NCBI GenBank assembly: GCA_963969595.1
Contig: OZ018409.1
Span: forward strand, 18,942,975-19,006,974
Length of the DNA stretch: 64,000 nucleotides
Direction of reading: 5' to 3'
DNA from: Neckera pumila
Lineage: Eukaryota; Streptophyta; Bryopsida; Hypnales; Neckeraceae
Within the stretch, counting starts at the first letter, position 1, and each line of letters begins with the position of its first letter. Positions 1 through 12,545 of the stretch are shown in pieces. The notes below the pieces were generated by a model. It had not been told where the DNA came from, made no database searches, and was given only the letters and a program-made list of their open reading frames with translations. The position numbers were made by a program, and so were the translations under genes.

Positions 1-347
1 TGATCTGAAATTTTTCAAGTTATTGGCCAACTTGTCTACTGAAAAGAATCCAAAAAGCACCACCATTTTGGACATTTTTTCATAGAAAAGTGAGCATGTG
101 AGTGCAGCTGCTTTGTTTTTTGCAGGCCAAAAAAATGATTTCAATGAATTTGAATGTTTATATCTTGTAATCCATGCGGCAGAAATTTCTAAAATTTTTA
201 CCACATATTCTCAATTTAGCATGCTACAAGATCCTACATCAAAAATGTCAAAAAATGCTTTTTTTCAAAAATTTGGTACTTGTACAAAAAATGGCAGTTT
301 TTTGAGGGTTTTTGGTGAAAACATAGTCATGAAACTTTAGAGGTTAA
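1..347 (+). repeat. TTAA-bounded repeat family R1, 3' portion (cut by window edge)
   Basis: This stretch matches the 3' third of the full copy at 45007-45959: the same order of words, including CACCATTTTGGACATTTTTTC, TTTTTTGCAGG and an end reading ACTTTAGAGGTTAA. The 80-codon open frame inside it is part of the repeat and not a gene. Confidence 0.75.
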
Positions 348-2823
348 GCATAAATTCATCATAGGAAGAGACTTTTTTAGGCCTTCATTGTTGTAGCCAT
401 GTTAGGAAATCATTGTGATTGCTTTAGGTAAGATGACTATTATAAATACTCTTTTTGAGCATTGATCTTACGGTAGTCTAGTCTTTTTGGAGTCAATTGG
501 ACAATACACTTCAAAAATTCATAAATAAATTATAGCTTATTTAATAAATAATTTTAATTGCTTTCTCTAATTTTTTATTTTTTATTTTAGAACAAATGGG
601 AGTCCCATTGCATTATAAAAACAAATACAAAACAGCCAAGCCGAAGGCCAATCAAATGAAGAGACAATGCAAAATAGAAAAGAAAAAAACCCTGGAGAGA
701 ACAGAGTATCTACATGAATTGACGAACTATAGGGCCATTCTTCTGCCATCTAATGTAATTGCCATCATGAGAGGCGAGAAGCTGGGATTTAAGCCAAATC
801 TTGTTGAATTTAATCCAAACAAAGGAGGCTTGATGCGGTCTTTGTCTGATGGCAATCTTTGCCTTCAGCATCTTGAGTCTAATAAGGCATCCCAAAAGGC
901 TTGCTGAACTAAACCTCGTGGCCACTAGTTTTGGGAGAAAACTTTGTGACTGTGGGCAGATGAGATGAGCCACAAAGAAGAGCCACATAAGAGAGACCAA
1001 ATAAGCTTCTTCTATTTTTTACATTTGTCTTTTGATGGAAAAAAATTTAAAAGTTTTAAACAATGTCAACTCATTCTACTTGTCATAGGCTAGTTTACCA
1101 CATAGTAGCTCGGAATTGACCAATGTCCCAAGTTCCATGTCTCATTTTTGAACACATTTCTTTTTATCCCATGGCATTTCAAAAAAAACACAAGTTGCTT
1201 CCACTCTTGGCAACTTTCCTAAGGTGAACCCTTTCTTAATCTTAATACTAAAAGTGTATCAAATCTAATATGTGTACATGCTTAGGTTTGCAATTTCAAA
1301 TGGTATGAGATAATTCATGATTATGACATACATGCATACATACACATACACATGTATATATATAAATAAATATATAAGTGCACAAACACCCCGATGCATC
1401 TAGCAATAAGATACATGCTCCAAGTGTTAGTTTATCAAAATCTCACTGTTGTCAGATTCAAATGAACCCAATTGAGTGCGAAAGTGGGCTGTCTTTCTGT
1501 TGAGCCATCAAAATCCCACGGCCACGTACCGTATTGGAACCCCAATGAAAACATTTGAGTGTGAAAGTTCAATCTCGTGTCTCAAATATTCACAATATTC
1601 CAGAGTGCACATCATTGTTCCAAACTTCCAATAGAAAAAGCTCATGACGGGCGGAGTCTGAAGCTTAAAACCAATGCTGTTAAGTAAGAGCCAGTATCTC
1701 AGTTCCAAGTCCTTGAATTTTGCACTGTCTGATGCTGCACGATCTGACTGCCGGTCTCGTCCTTCAAGATTCTTTGATTCTTGGGTTCAGACATCACGGA
1801 CTGGCCTAACATGTGACAAAGCTGAGTTGAATCATTCTTCTCACTTAGGTACTCTTTCCACTTTTCCACCTGAATTCAATCAACTGATCTAAAAAATTGT
1901 TGTATGCGTAGGCCCAGTAACTTATACAATGGCATGCTTCCGGTTTGGTGGCTAGACTGAAGCACTCATCAACGCATATCAGAAGCATATTCCCGAACAG
2001 TGATTCCCCTCCAGACACAAATCATTATTCTGGGAACACTGTTGGAATCCCCTGGTCCAAACTGAAAGGTCCAAGAGGCAAGAACCCAAAGGCAAGAACC
2101 CAAGTACCGAACTAAATTAGAGGATATTCGAAGTAGATTCCGCCTGGTGAACCGAGGCTACACTCAGAGCCGCTGCCGTCCCCAAGTTCGAAAGGATCTC
2201 AAAATAGAAATTTAATCATTTTGTTGGCACAACTATGATGAGCGTTCAATCCATGCGCGCTGCAACCATTCCAAGGCTAGGGTGGACTCGGCCTTGCTGG
2301 TGATGCAGCCAATGGGCGTTGCGTCGTTACAGAATTCATGAGGTTTTTTTATGGAGTGGTGGCAAGTTACTGGCAATGAGCAAAGGAGATCGGGATCTTG
2401 TCAGAAGTGCTGTTTGTAATTCGAAAAAGTCTGGTGATTCACACTGTTCCTGTACGTTGTATCGTTTTGATGAGAATATTCTCATGGCGATGCTTGCATC
2501 AGTTGCATGATGTTGAATTTCTTCGCATTTTCTTATGAAGCTGTCTGTTTTGCAGTACACGGAGGCAGTATCATGTGGCTTGGCTTGGAAAGGAGAATTC
2601 AAGATCCTTGGGCCGGATCTGGTCCGAGGTGCAGTCTGTATTTTTTTTTTTTTAATTTCATTGTTTGTTTTGTATAATAAAAGACATGAAGGGACCTTCA
2701 TTGCGCTTCCGTCTGCACTGGCTGACTCAAAGTGGAATATTCCAAGAACACCTAATTGCAACTCCTAATTAATTGCATCCTAATGCATACCCCATCTTCA
2801 TTTCAAAACCTATTGTAAATCCA
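348..2823. other. Unassigned intergenic DNA
   Basis: No recognisable gene. A lysine-rich open frame lies at 596-907 (+) with no domain I know. The stretch 1640-2770 is less AT-rich than its surroundings and has short open frames at 1674-1892, 2319-2510 and 2535-2768 (+). One exon-like piece at about 2555-2630 is preceded by TCTGTTTTGCAG and followed by GAG then GTGCAG. Its translation (GLAWKGEFKILGPDLVRG) looks coding in style but I cannot place it in a family. It may be a gene fragment captured by repeats. Confidence 0.3.
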
Positions 2824-3177
2824 TTAAAGCGAAAATCAGCCCTCTGAAGGGCCGCTCCAAGTTGACATGCCAAGCTATTTCAAGCTTGGCTTGTCAACCT
2901 GGAAAAGTGCCCCCAGTGAGTAGTCAGAGTGTATGACTGCTCGTCGGAGCAGTCAAATTTTGTAATTTTTTATTTTTATTTTTATTTTTTAAAATTAATT
3001 CTTTTTTAATAATAATATTTTTTTATTTGTAAATTTGGGTTCTTGCGCCATTGTCACAACAAGTTCAGCTGCGCAAAAATAGGGAAAAAAATAAATTTTT
3101 AGACCCAATAAACAAAATTTCAAGGTACTAAAGGTGTCCGTGGAGCAACCTTCCAGAGTGCTGATTTTTTCTCTAAT
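2824..3177 (+). mobile_element. MITE-like element, TTAGAGAAAAAAT family, copy A
   Basis: The ends are inverted repeats. The left end begins TTAAAGCGAAAATCAGCCC and the right end, read from the other strand, begins TTAGAGAAAAAATCAGCAC; both continue to GCTCC. A small inner palindrome GCCAAGCT/AGCTTGGC is shared with copy B. There is no coding capacity. The TTA/TAA at the edges may be a target duplication. Confidence 0.6.
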
Positions 3178-3234
3178 ATTATGACTCTCATTTTTCTCTT
3201 TCTCCTAAAAAGTCTCTAAAGTCCCATTTTTTCC

Positions 3235-3440
3235 TTAACCCCTACAAGACCAAGGCCTTTTTTCTACCAAAAAACACTCAAAATTGCCATTTCTATAGCA
3301 AAGAATAAAAATATTTAAAATTTGTTTTTTTTGCACATCTAATTGTAGGATCTTACACCTAAACAATCTAAAAATGTTTGGATGAATCAAATTGATTTGA
3401 AGGTAGGAAAATTGATTAGTTACATGGAAATATAATTTGT
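3235..3440 (-). repeat. R1 fragment, reverse orientation
   Basis: It starts TTAACCCCTACAAGACC. It continues with the reverse-oriented R1 3' end (words AAAACACTCAAAATTGCCAT and TAATTGTAGGATCTTAC), also seen at 5749-6050 and 47060-47250. Confidence 0.6.
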
Positions 3441-3673
3441 TTTTAAAATTGGCACTCATATAACATTCAAGAGCAATGAACTTAGCTGCCTTCCCTGTGA
3501 CAGAATGATGTAAAGTATTCCATATCATTTCATCCAGAGGATGGAATGGTGTGGAATATTCCACCTCCCCCACATTAGTTAATAGAATACACATCCTCAT
3601 ATGTCAGTCTGCAAGGGAGAGAGTTAGTGGATAAGAAATTACGCTTGAAAACTTGATGGATTGTAGTTTGACA

Positions 3674-4002
3674 TTAGAAAAAAAAAAGCAGCCTTCTAGA
3701 TTGACATGGCCAAGCTATTTCAAGCTTGGCTTGCTATCTTGAATGGCTGCTGGTGAACAGTCAGTTTGGCTGACTGCTCGCCAAAATAATCAACTGTCGT
3801 CTTTTCTTTTCTTTTTAAATATTTTTTTAAGATTTATATATATATATATAATCCGGAAAATTGACTTCCTAAGCCACTGTAACAGCAAAAATTGTTGCAC
3901 AAAAATAGGGAAAATCAACATTTTTTTGCCCTATAAAACTAAATTTCAGGGTCCTCTAGAGGGCTGTGGAGTAGCCCTTTGGAAGGCTCATTTTTTCTCT
4001 AA
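3674..4002 (+). mobile_element. MITE-like element, TTAGAGAAAAAAT family, copy B
   Basis: It shares its termini and its internal words with copy A (GCCAAGCTATTTCAAGCTTG; CAAAAATAGGGAAAA; AAATTTCA followed by a gap and GGAGTAGCCCTTTGGAAGG). It ends CATTTTTTCTCTAA. A 91-codon open frame through it is fortuitous. Confidence 0.6.
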
Positions 4003-4254
4003 TGACATCTTGAATTAAGTAAACAGGATTTTAAATCCTTAACTTTAATCTTTGGATGTGAGTGGCCAAGGATTAATGAGACATCAATGAAATTTTTGAG
4101 TCCTCCAAAAAGCAGTGACTAGCATTCCTCGGTCTTGCCAAACCTGTCAAATGGAAATTGAGGGCATTAATAGAATTTTAAAATTGGTTTCAAGGATGAA
4201 TTCCATTGATGAAATTCCAGAGGGAAATGCAACCTCCCTGAAGGCTTTTGAATG

Positions 4255-5274
4255 TTATGTCGGAAACAAAAATTATATCTAAATAAGTTCAAAATAGGGG
4301 AGATCGAGCAACAAAAAACAATTTCAAATTTCAAATTTTTAATTTAATTCTTTTATCATTGATTTTATTTTTTTTCTACATGGAATCAAAGCTACATGGA
4401 GGCTTGATTCATTTCATTTGGATAAGTGATGTGAAAAGTTATCAACAATCTTGTTTTTTGGACAATTAGAGCATCTTTTTGAAAAAATAACTTACACTAC
4501 ACTACAAGAGAATGGAGTGTTTTAAGTGAGTTTTTAAGTATAGTCCTAGACATAAGGTTTTAAGTAATGACCTTTAAGGCAATTTTCAACAAAATTTGAC
4601 TAGAAACACATGTATTTCTAGTAAAAATTTGCTGAAAATTGCCTTAAAGGTCATTACTTAAAATCTTATGTCTAGGACTATACTTAAAAACTCACTTAAA
4701 ATATTCCATTCTCTTGTAGTGCTAGGGTTCATTTTTTAATGCAATTTTTACAATTTAAAAAAAAAAATGCTACATGGTTTGCCTTTCTTGCTAGAATAAT
4801 CTCATCATTGTAATTAGTGCATTTTAATTCCATCTTGGAGATATTAATAAATTAGGTTTTCCTTCTATCTTGTACCTACTTCTATTTAACAATTTTCTTA
4901 AGAATGAAAATTAAGTTTTTTTGACTCTTTTTTTCTAGACTCTCAATTCAATTGCCCACTATAAAGATTTAAACCTCAAAACTCTACAATGCAAGAAATT
5001 TAAGTTAAGAACATTCATAGCCAAAAAATCTAGTTACAAAAGGTATTAAAAAAAATTGTTTTCTTCACTTCAAATGCAAATATCTTGCAATTTGTGTGGT
5101 CAAAAATTTTCGAAATTTTTTCTACAAATTCTAATACTAATTAGATGTAAGATTGTATGGTTGGAGGTGCAAAGAAAAAAAGTAATTTTCAAAAAATTTT
5201 AACCTTTACAATAGAAATGGTAGTTTTGAGTGATTTTTTGTGCTGAAAATAGGCCTTGGTTATTTAGGGGTTAA
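4255..5274 (+). repeat. R1 copy interrupted by a CACTA foldback element
   Basis: The body matches the full copy at 55883-56792, for example GTGCATTTTAATTCCATC and GAATGAAAATTAAGTTTTTT. It ends GGCCTTGGTTATTTAGGGGTTAA. Its first 150 bases or so are absent or too diverged to align by eye. It hosts the element at 4500-4721. Confidence 0.65.
4500..4721. mobile_element. CACTA-type foldback MITE
   Basis: The element is 222 bases, begins CACTACAAGAGAATGG and ends with its reverse complement CCATTCTCTTGTAGTG. The two arms of about 100 bases pair along nearly their whole length around a short centre at about 4607-4620. The three bases CTA flank both sides (4497-4499 and 4722-4724), the 3-bp target duplication typical of the En/Spm (CACTA) superfamily, whose ends begin CACTA. 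It is non-autonomous, with no coding capacity, and sits inside an older R1 copy, which dates the two insertions relative to each other. Confidence 0.88.
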
Positions 5275-5748
5275 TTTATATAACATTTTTTGAAACCTTT
5301 TTAAGAGGTATATTTTTGTCAGAGCTTTGTGGATATATAATTTTTATTACAATCATGTGCCCAAGGAAGAAGTTACATGCATTTTTCTATGAAACCAAAT
5401 TCGAGGGGTAAGCTAGGTTGCTAAACTTTAGTTGACTTTGGAGTAGGTAGGATTCTAGGACACAAGTTGGAGTCCGGGTGGGTAGCAATCAAATGACATT
5501 TGGTCGTAGGAGATGAAGGGTGGTAGGAGCCTCCTACTATTGGTTAGAAGAAGGGATACATGGTGTGTATGAAGCAGGGCGGTTTACTCATCAAATATTG
5601 GTTTATCTTACTTGGGATGTTAATGCATGGTGCCATAGTAGGAGGATGGATGATGGAGGTCAAGGTTTGAATATCTAATGCAGAAAACAACATTGAGAAT
5701 GCAACTCAAGCCTTTTTTGAAAGAATGTCCAATGCTTTAGTCTATCAT

Positions 5749-6050
5749 TTAACCTCTAAAGTTCTATGACTATGTTTTCACCAAAAACATTCAAAAATTG
5801 CTATTTTTAGTACAAATACCAAATTTTTGAAAAAGAAACTTTTTTGACACACGTGTTCATAGGATCTTATAGTAAATTAGTTTTAGAAGATGTAGAAAAA
5901 ATTTCAGAATTTTCGACCATAACAAAGAATTAGACATTTTTGCACTTGGCCAAGTGCAATGATTGTATGCAACCATATTCACAAAAAATGTATTATCAAA
6001 AACTTGAGTACCCCCTAGGTTTTTAAGAAATACATTTTTTAATTTGATCA
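5749..6050 (-). repeat. R1 fragment, reverse orientation
   Basis: It begins TTAACCTCTAAAGTTC and continues TATGTTTTCACCAAAAAC, the complement of the R1 3' end seen at 300-347 and 45920-45959. The 64-codon open frame on the minus strand lies within it and is not a gene. Confidence 0.6.
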
Positions 6051-7690
6051 TGTAATACTATCACTTTGAATGCAAACTCTCTATGAGGATGCAATTTCAA
6101 TTCTTCCAAGAGAAATACAAGTCCAACACATTTTATTTCTTTCTATCAATCATTTGTTTTGGTTTGATGTATTAATCTTTTTGCTTTGTACATTGCAATT
6201 ACATTAGTGTTATAATATTTAAATGCATATACCATGTGTACAACAATATTCACTATAATTTTTGGAGTATTTATTTATAAATCCAGAATGACATTGAAGG
6301 TTTAGCAATTACCTTTACATTTTTAAATTACGTGCTCACACAAATAAAAAATCATACAATCATTCGAACATCTTCATAGATTTTCAAAACTAACACACAA
6401 GGTCTATACTCTCACACACCTTATTCTACCATCATACAAACTACTATGTCTCTTATAACAGCCCTGCTTCATCCGGTGTCTCCAACACTTGTGCAAATGA
6501 TTGCACCAAGTCTTCTCCTTCTCCTCCACCAGTTGCCTCCGCTTGATCGTGTGCACTTGGTCCACTGATTGGACTCATTGGAGGCGGAGAGGTATACTGC
6601 AACGCCATATCCACCATAAACCTTGCAACATACGTTGTCACTCTCTCTGATAAAGTTGGCAACAGAGAAGGTCCTTCCAAGATAGAAGTCATCCGGTGAT
6701 AAATTGTACAAATTTTTTTACTAATAGTTTTATGGCAATGCTCAAAGATGTAGAATACTTGCTTCGAGTCTTTTTTCTATGCACACGAACATAAAACCCT
6801 CATCTTCACGTGCATAGACAATTAAGATCAATTATTCATGAAGGTACTTCTTCTATACTTGAATCCTTCAATAAAATCACTTTCCAATTATTCAATTCAT
6901 TAAATCACGTGTGATCTTCCATTTTATCAAGTGCTATTCTAGAGTCAAAGAAAATTTCAATACATTCAAGCAATATGTTATTTCTGTATATTTTTTGAAG
7001 TGTTCTTTTTGAAATAGAAAAATACATTACTTCCAAAAAGATTATTTAGAGATCCAAACATAACCTTTGCAATTAAAGTATGAAATACAGAAGTCATAGT
7101 GAAGGTTGCTTGAAAACAACATAGAAAGAAATTTTTAAAAGAAAAATCCATTTACATGATTGAAGAACTCATGTACACCATTGTAGTCTATATAAGACAT
7201 TTTCAATCAAATCATTTGTATTACTATGCAATGACAAATACATTGACACTCTTCTTTTGCACTCACCAAAATATATTCTTCATTACACAACTCACACAAT
7301 AAATTTATGAACAAGATCATACAATTTCTTTCAAACTTTTCACTAGCCTAATTATGTGTTTAATAGAACAATTCTCAAAGTTCTATTTTCTAGTTTTCAA
7401 TTTTAATTTCTATGTTACACTAATTTACCTTTTTTTTAATCCAATAACTACTGCTACATAACAACTTCTTTTCAAACCAATGGCAAATATCCTTCCTCAT
7501 AGAGCACTTCTTTCTTACAATGTTTGTAGTTGAAATTTTGTAAACTACTCCACAAAAAAACTCTTTTAGTTTTTAGTTAAATTTTTGAACTAATATTGCA
7601 GGGTCAACAGATATTTGATTCTAAAATTGCACTACAAAAGAAGCATCTCTCAAAACAAGAAAGGTACAAACAACAACTTTTTTAGGTTAA
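6051..7690. other. AT-rich intergenic DNA with one possible exon relic
   Basis: Mostly low-complexity AT-rich sequence. At 6453-6711 (minus strand) a less AT-rich patch reads as an open frame with Ser/Pro- and Gly/Glu-rich composition (for example PPPMSPISGPSAHDQAEATG). The composition is protein-like, but I recognise no family and see no supporting neighbouring exons. Confidence 0.3.
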
Positions 7691-9500
7691 ATTTATGTTG
7701 TAATTGAAATCAACAACAAAATTAGATGTATTTGTCATTTGTAGATAAAATATACATAGTTCCATTTCAAACATAAATAATAGAAGGTTCCACATTTTTA
7801 AAATTATTATAATGATTTTTGTTTTGTTGGAATAGAAAATTCTACCTATCTCTTACATTCATCATCGGCCTTTATTCTTCGAAATGAAAAATGAAAAAAA
7901 AGATATAGAAACACTTTATTGAAAACAAAAAAAAACCTTCAGAAGGCCAAAATTGTTGGAATACAAACAATGGGTATCTTCACATTTTGATTGAGGAAAT
8001 TATCATTAGAAAATCGAAAAAGACTTCTAATAGTCTTCTTCCACTACTATAGTTTTGAATTGTATGCCATATCAGTTCTTGAAATTTCTTGAAATAATCT
8101 ACTTCAATTGTACCAGAAAAAACTATGTTTACATATGATAGGAAAAATGAAACTCAAAAAATATATCCATTCAAAATTGTAATTGATGTTCCTAATGTGT
8201 TTTGATAAAAAAATTGGCTTATTCCTTTTTAAAACAGAACTTAAACTTCCTTAGGAATAAGAATAATTTTAATATTGCCAGGAGAATACAAAAGTTAAAG
8301 ACAAATACCTGATGCAAATTATGTATGGCTCGATGTCTAGAAGTAGTCACTTCTCCAAAATGATTACGAAGCTCCTTGTCTACGTTGTTGACCTAGAACT
8401 TGTATTTTCCTTTGAAGATATCTGGAACATAAGAAAAAAGTGTCATGAACGTCAATTATGCTAGTGATGAGGTCATATGCCACATGAAATTGTTAGAATC
8501 TCATTATTGCCCTACTTGTACGACTGCCTTCCAAAAAGACAACACTTTTTTATTTCCAATATACAAAGAGAAACTTCTTCAAAGGAATAGGATAATAGCT
8601 GAACTTGTGAAGGGTTGAACACAAACAAAATTTGATGCGTTCGTCATTTGTACGTAAAAGATACATATTTCAACATAAAACATAAATATTGTCAAGGTTC
8701 CAAATTTTTATAGAATTATCATGATTTTTTCTTCTTTCTGAATAGGAAACTCTACCTATTCCTTACGTTCATTGCTGGCCTTTACTCTTCAAATTTGGAA
8801 AATAAAAATGTATATTAAAGAACTACTAACTAAAACCAAAATAAATTTTTTGATAACGCCATAAAAATTGGAATATCAATAAAAAATATATGAACATTTT
8901 GGTTTAAAAGTTTTTCAATGAAAAAGAATTCAAATAACACTTCTAATAGTCTTCTTCCAATGCTATCTTCTTGAATTGTATGCCATTTGATAGAGTTCTT
9001 GAAATTTCTATTGTACAATATAATTCAACTATAGTAGAAGAACCTACAGTGAAGTATGATAGGAAAAATAAAGATCAAAAACACATATCCACACGTCTGT
9101 GAAAATGAGATTCCTAGTGTCCCCTGATTAAAAAATTTGCTTACTCCTTTTCGGGACTGCAATTAAACTTCCTAAGGAATAATCATCCATTGAAACATTG
9201 CCCAAGAAAATACAAGAATGAAGGACAAATACCTGATGCAAATTATATTGTAGCTTGCAGCTTGAAATCACCCACTTCTCCTACTTGATTAAGAAGCACT
9301 TTGTCTACGTTGTTGGCATATGACATACATATTCTTCTGAAGAAACCTGGATTATGAAAGAAAAATGTCAATAACGCCGTTCATGCTTCATACCTAAAGA
9401 TCTTTTAACATATTCATGATTGTGTCATTTGCAACTAATGAAGTCATTTTCTACATAAAATGGTTAGAGTCTCATAATTGTTGTACTTGTAAAAATACAT
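7690..9500 (-). repeat. Diverged direct duplication of a ~0.9-kb unit
   Basis: Unit 1 (about 7690-8560) and unit 2 (about 8630-9490) share a series of words in the same order: CTTCTAATAGTCTTCTTCCA, TTGAATTGTATGCCAT, ATGATAGGAAAAAT, GACAAATACCTGATGCAAAT and TGTCTACGTTGTTG. On the minus strand each unit contains an exon-like patch with NNVDK in common, followed by TTTGCATCAG and GTATTTGTC, which resembles a splice donor. Stops interrupt both patches. The likely origin is a duplicated, decayed exon of an unknown gene or transposon. Confidence 0.55.
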
Positions 9501-10129
9501 TCCAAGAAGAATGCCCTTTCTAAAAAATAATGTATGAAGAAGAAATTCTACAAAATATAAAAACACCGCTAAAAGGGTGAAGGGCTGAGCGCAAATGCAA
9601 TTGGGAAGCACTATACTTACAAAAACAATTTCATGTAGCAATTCTCATACGCTAGTCTTTAAGCAATCATGTATTGCACCTACAATGGAGAGGGAAGTAG
9701 TCAATGGAAACAAGCACCTTTCTTTTTTAAGACATGATTATGACAAGATGGGTTATCCTTGCCCACGTACTTTAAAAAAACATACCAAGAAGATGAAACT
9801 ACACTCAAATCTCATTCAATCATTGTTGTTATTTGCATAGACTTGAAATATCCAGAGCTGCCTATTGTATAAACTAAAAACAAAAGTACAAAGCAAGGTA
9901 AACTATTACTTAATTAATTTACTGGCTTATGAGTGTTCACAGTCAATCGAGGTCTCATAATGTTGCACAATGACTGTTTATAAAAAAAAAATATTGGATT
10001 GTGCCTTTAAATATGGGATTTTGATTTGGTTTTCAATTGTTCCATCGTTTTCATATTAAGTAAATTAAAAAATAGACTATTATAGCACAAAATTATTAGA
10101 GAAGCAATAAAGAGATCACATACTCTTAT
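9501..10129. other. Unassigned intergenic DNA
   Basis: An 81-codon open frame at 9595-9840 (+) begins with a non-ATG codon and matches nothing I know. The rest is AT-rich. Confidence 0.3.
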
Positions 10130-10430
10130 TTTCTATGTAAAGTAATGTCACTATACCTAAAAATTGCACGGTGGATATTTTAACCAAAAATTTACTCCCA
10201 CTATTCATATGATTCTATGATTGCTTTTGGGTACACCTACTCCAATACTTTGGAAATTTGTAGTTTTTTCACACGGTGTTCAAAAAATGCATTCTAAAAG
10301 AATCTAGAATCCCATTTTGACTATTAGTGAAATCCCACAATATTTGAACTCATATATTAGTGAAAACCATACTCAATCATGCTAAATTACAGAACAATGC
10401 GATTTAAGGTCAACTCCCTTGCCAACCTAC
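10130..10430 (-). repeat. Dispersed repeat R3, reverse copy
   Basis: It is the reverse complement of 42340-42625. Shared words include TTTGGAAATTTGTAGTTT, TGCATTCT, AATCTAGAATCCC and GGTACACCTA. I see no coding capacity. Confidence 0.6.
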
Positions 10431-12042
10431 AAGAGCTGGCTTGACTCAGTCGACCTATTGATTTTGGTAGAACACAAATTCAACTGTCACTCTTGGTTTC
10501 AGATGCTTTGTGTATCGGCGGCCTCCGCAATCGTAATTTGGGAATACAACTAATTAAAATTTCCTGTGCTTTGTTGAGTTCAGTCAATCATTTGAGTCCC
10601 AATTGCTGTTTCTTAACAAACCTTAAGACCTGTTGCTACTATCATTCCATACCTACTCCGGTAGGTTAATCTTGCAGATATTTCAATATTTGCGCATTGT
10701 TTCAAAAAGCTAATACAACGACACTCTTCAGATTCATAAGGGATTCTGAAATTCAGTAGCAATACCCGAAGATTTCTGGCTCCCACACACTTGTCATATT
10801 CATATGCATAGACGGACACAACTCCGGCCACTAGGAAAATGTGCTCCGAAATTCTGGACTCCAACTACGATTGCCATTAAACCTAGGGCAACGAATCTTT
10901 CACACACTGTAGAGAAAGAATTTGAAGCCCCTTTCTCATTCGTCCCAGTGCTACTAAACTTCCTTCCGTTCACTATAGATGAAGGAAGCACATCCCCACA
11001 GACAGACCCCAAAAGAGCCGGAATGCAAAACGGGGCGTGGGCAGGGATCTCACCGCGCGCATTATGTATTATTGTTCTCCTTTCTTTCCTTCAACTTGCC
11101 ACTACTATGGTATAATGCTATACAATAATACTAAGCTAGACCTCTACAGTAGAAGGATCACACTGCTTCGCACCAAGTTCATTATGCTGGACACATCTGC
11201 GACTAAAGCTATCATAGTCTAGTCTAACAGCATTATTGTTCAGTTGATTCTTTTTTTACCCAAACCAGCCTATGTGTTGCGTCCGGCTTTACACCTATGA
11301 TGCGATTCTGCTTACCGTCACCACTGTCACTACAACTCAACTAGTAACTCTCCTTAATTTAAATCAAATAAGAAACACAACGGCACTTCAAAGAACAAAT
11401 TCTGACTAGAATGGTGGAATGAGCGTTAGCTGCTATAGTAATACACTGTTGTATCCGTCACAGGGAGGGAGGGATAGATTGACCTTTGGTAGCTCTAGTG
11501 AAGTACAGTGCATATTGGATCCATCACAGTATTACCTGTTTAGGACGGAAGTCAATTTCTAGCCTGATTCTCTCCCCAAGTCGAGTACTTTTTTATGATC
11601 ACTAGCTGGACGTTGACGGTGGACCTTTTCCACTTCCAAATTGTCAATGCGCAGCTTTCTCTCTTTCTACCCCGAGCCAGCAAATCCGCAACCTATTTTT
11701 CACCGGGGTTGAACTTAATTAAAGTTGAAACAATCGAACTGGGGTTCTGTAACCACATTCAAACAAGAGTTTCAGGAGCTGTCCTGCAATCTTGGAGCAG
11801 ACTGCAAGTGGAGAAGGGCCGGCCCTCCACGCTAGGGTTTCCACTCACAGAGGTATGTATGATTTGATTTGCTTTTGCTCATATGGTCGTACTTTGGTAT
11901 TTTGCTTCTGGAATTCTGTGTGAGAAATCAGGAAATTGTAGGTAGATACTCCAGTGGGGAAGTCAGACAAATGAATCACTCATATTTCCCTGTAATTGCA
12001 CAGAAGATTTTTCAAATTCAGCTACAGAAGGTCCTGACCTGG

Positions 12043-12111
12043 CAACCATCTCTTGTACTCTCGGGCAAGCAGCTCTTGTACTCTCCGGCAACCAACTCTT
12101 GTACTCCGCAA
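12043..12111. repeat. 23-bp tandem repeat, three copies
   Basis: Three copies start at 12043, 12066 and 12089, each containing CTCTTGTACTC with a 23-base period and a few substitutions. Confidence 0.8.
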
Positions 12112-12475
12112 TAGAATTTGGGCGTGGAACTTGGCTCTCACAGCAGCAACGAAGGCAATGGCAGTAGTGGCAAGCAACAAAAATCGAAAAGGACGCTGGT
12201 TGTCCTCTGCAGGAGCGTATGATGCCGGAGGCGGAGCTGAGCGGGAGCGGAAGGCCAAGCACATGGGGATCGGGAGCGCGTCAGCGACTTGCGGCAAGAA
12301 AGGTAAAAGTCAAAAAAAAAAAAAACTTTTTGTTTTACAACTGTTACAATGGCGACGTGTGCACAAACGCGGAAACGCGCTGCACAAGTTGACTTCGTGA
12401 GGAGGCAACTGCCCTCTGGCTTTTGCAAAGGGTACCTGTGGATAATTTGAGCTTCTTCGCTTAGCGCTAGCATTT

Positions 12476-12545
12476 GCAATGAATAGTATTGGCTGTTGAA
12501 CCCTCCCCACGCGGGGAGGGTTCAACAGCCGATACTGTTCACTGC
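12476..12545. repeat. Near-perfect 33-bp-stem hairpin
   Basis: Arms 12476-12508 and 12513-12545 flank a four-base loop ACGC. Thirty of 33 positions pair. At the three mismatches arm 1 has A, T and T where the complement of arm 2 would give G, C and C. The inner stem GGGGAGGG/CCCTCCCC is very stable. It lies in the GC-richer unassigned island. It could be a solo foldback transposon remnant or a transcribed hairpin. It is not a plant terminator type. Confidence 0.85.
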
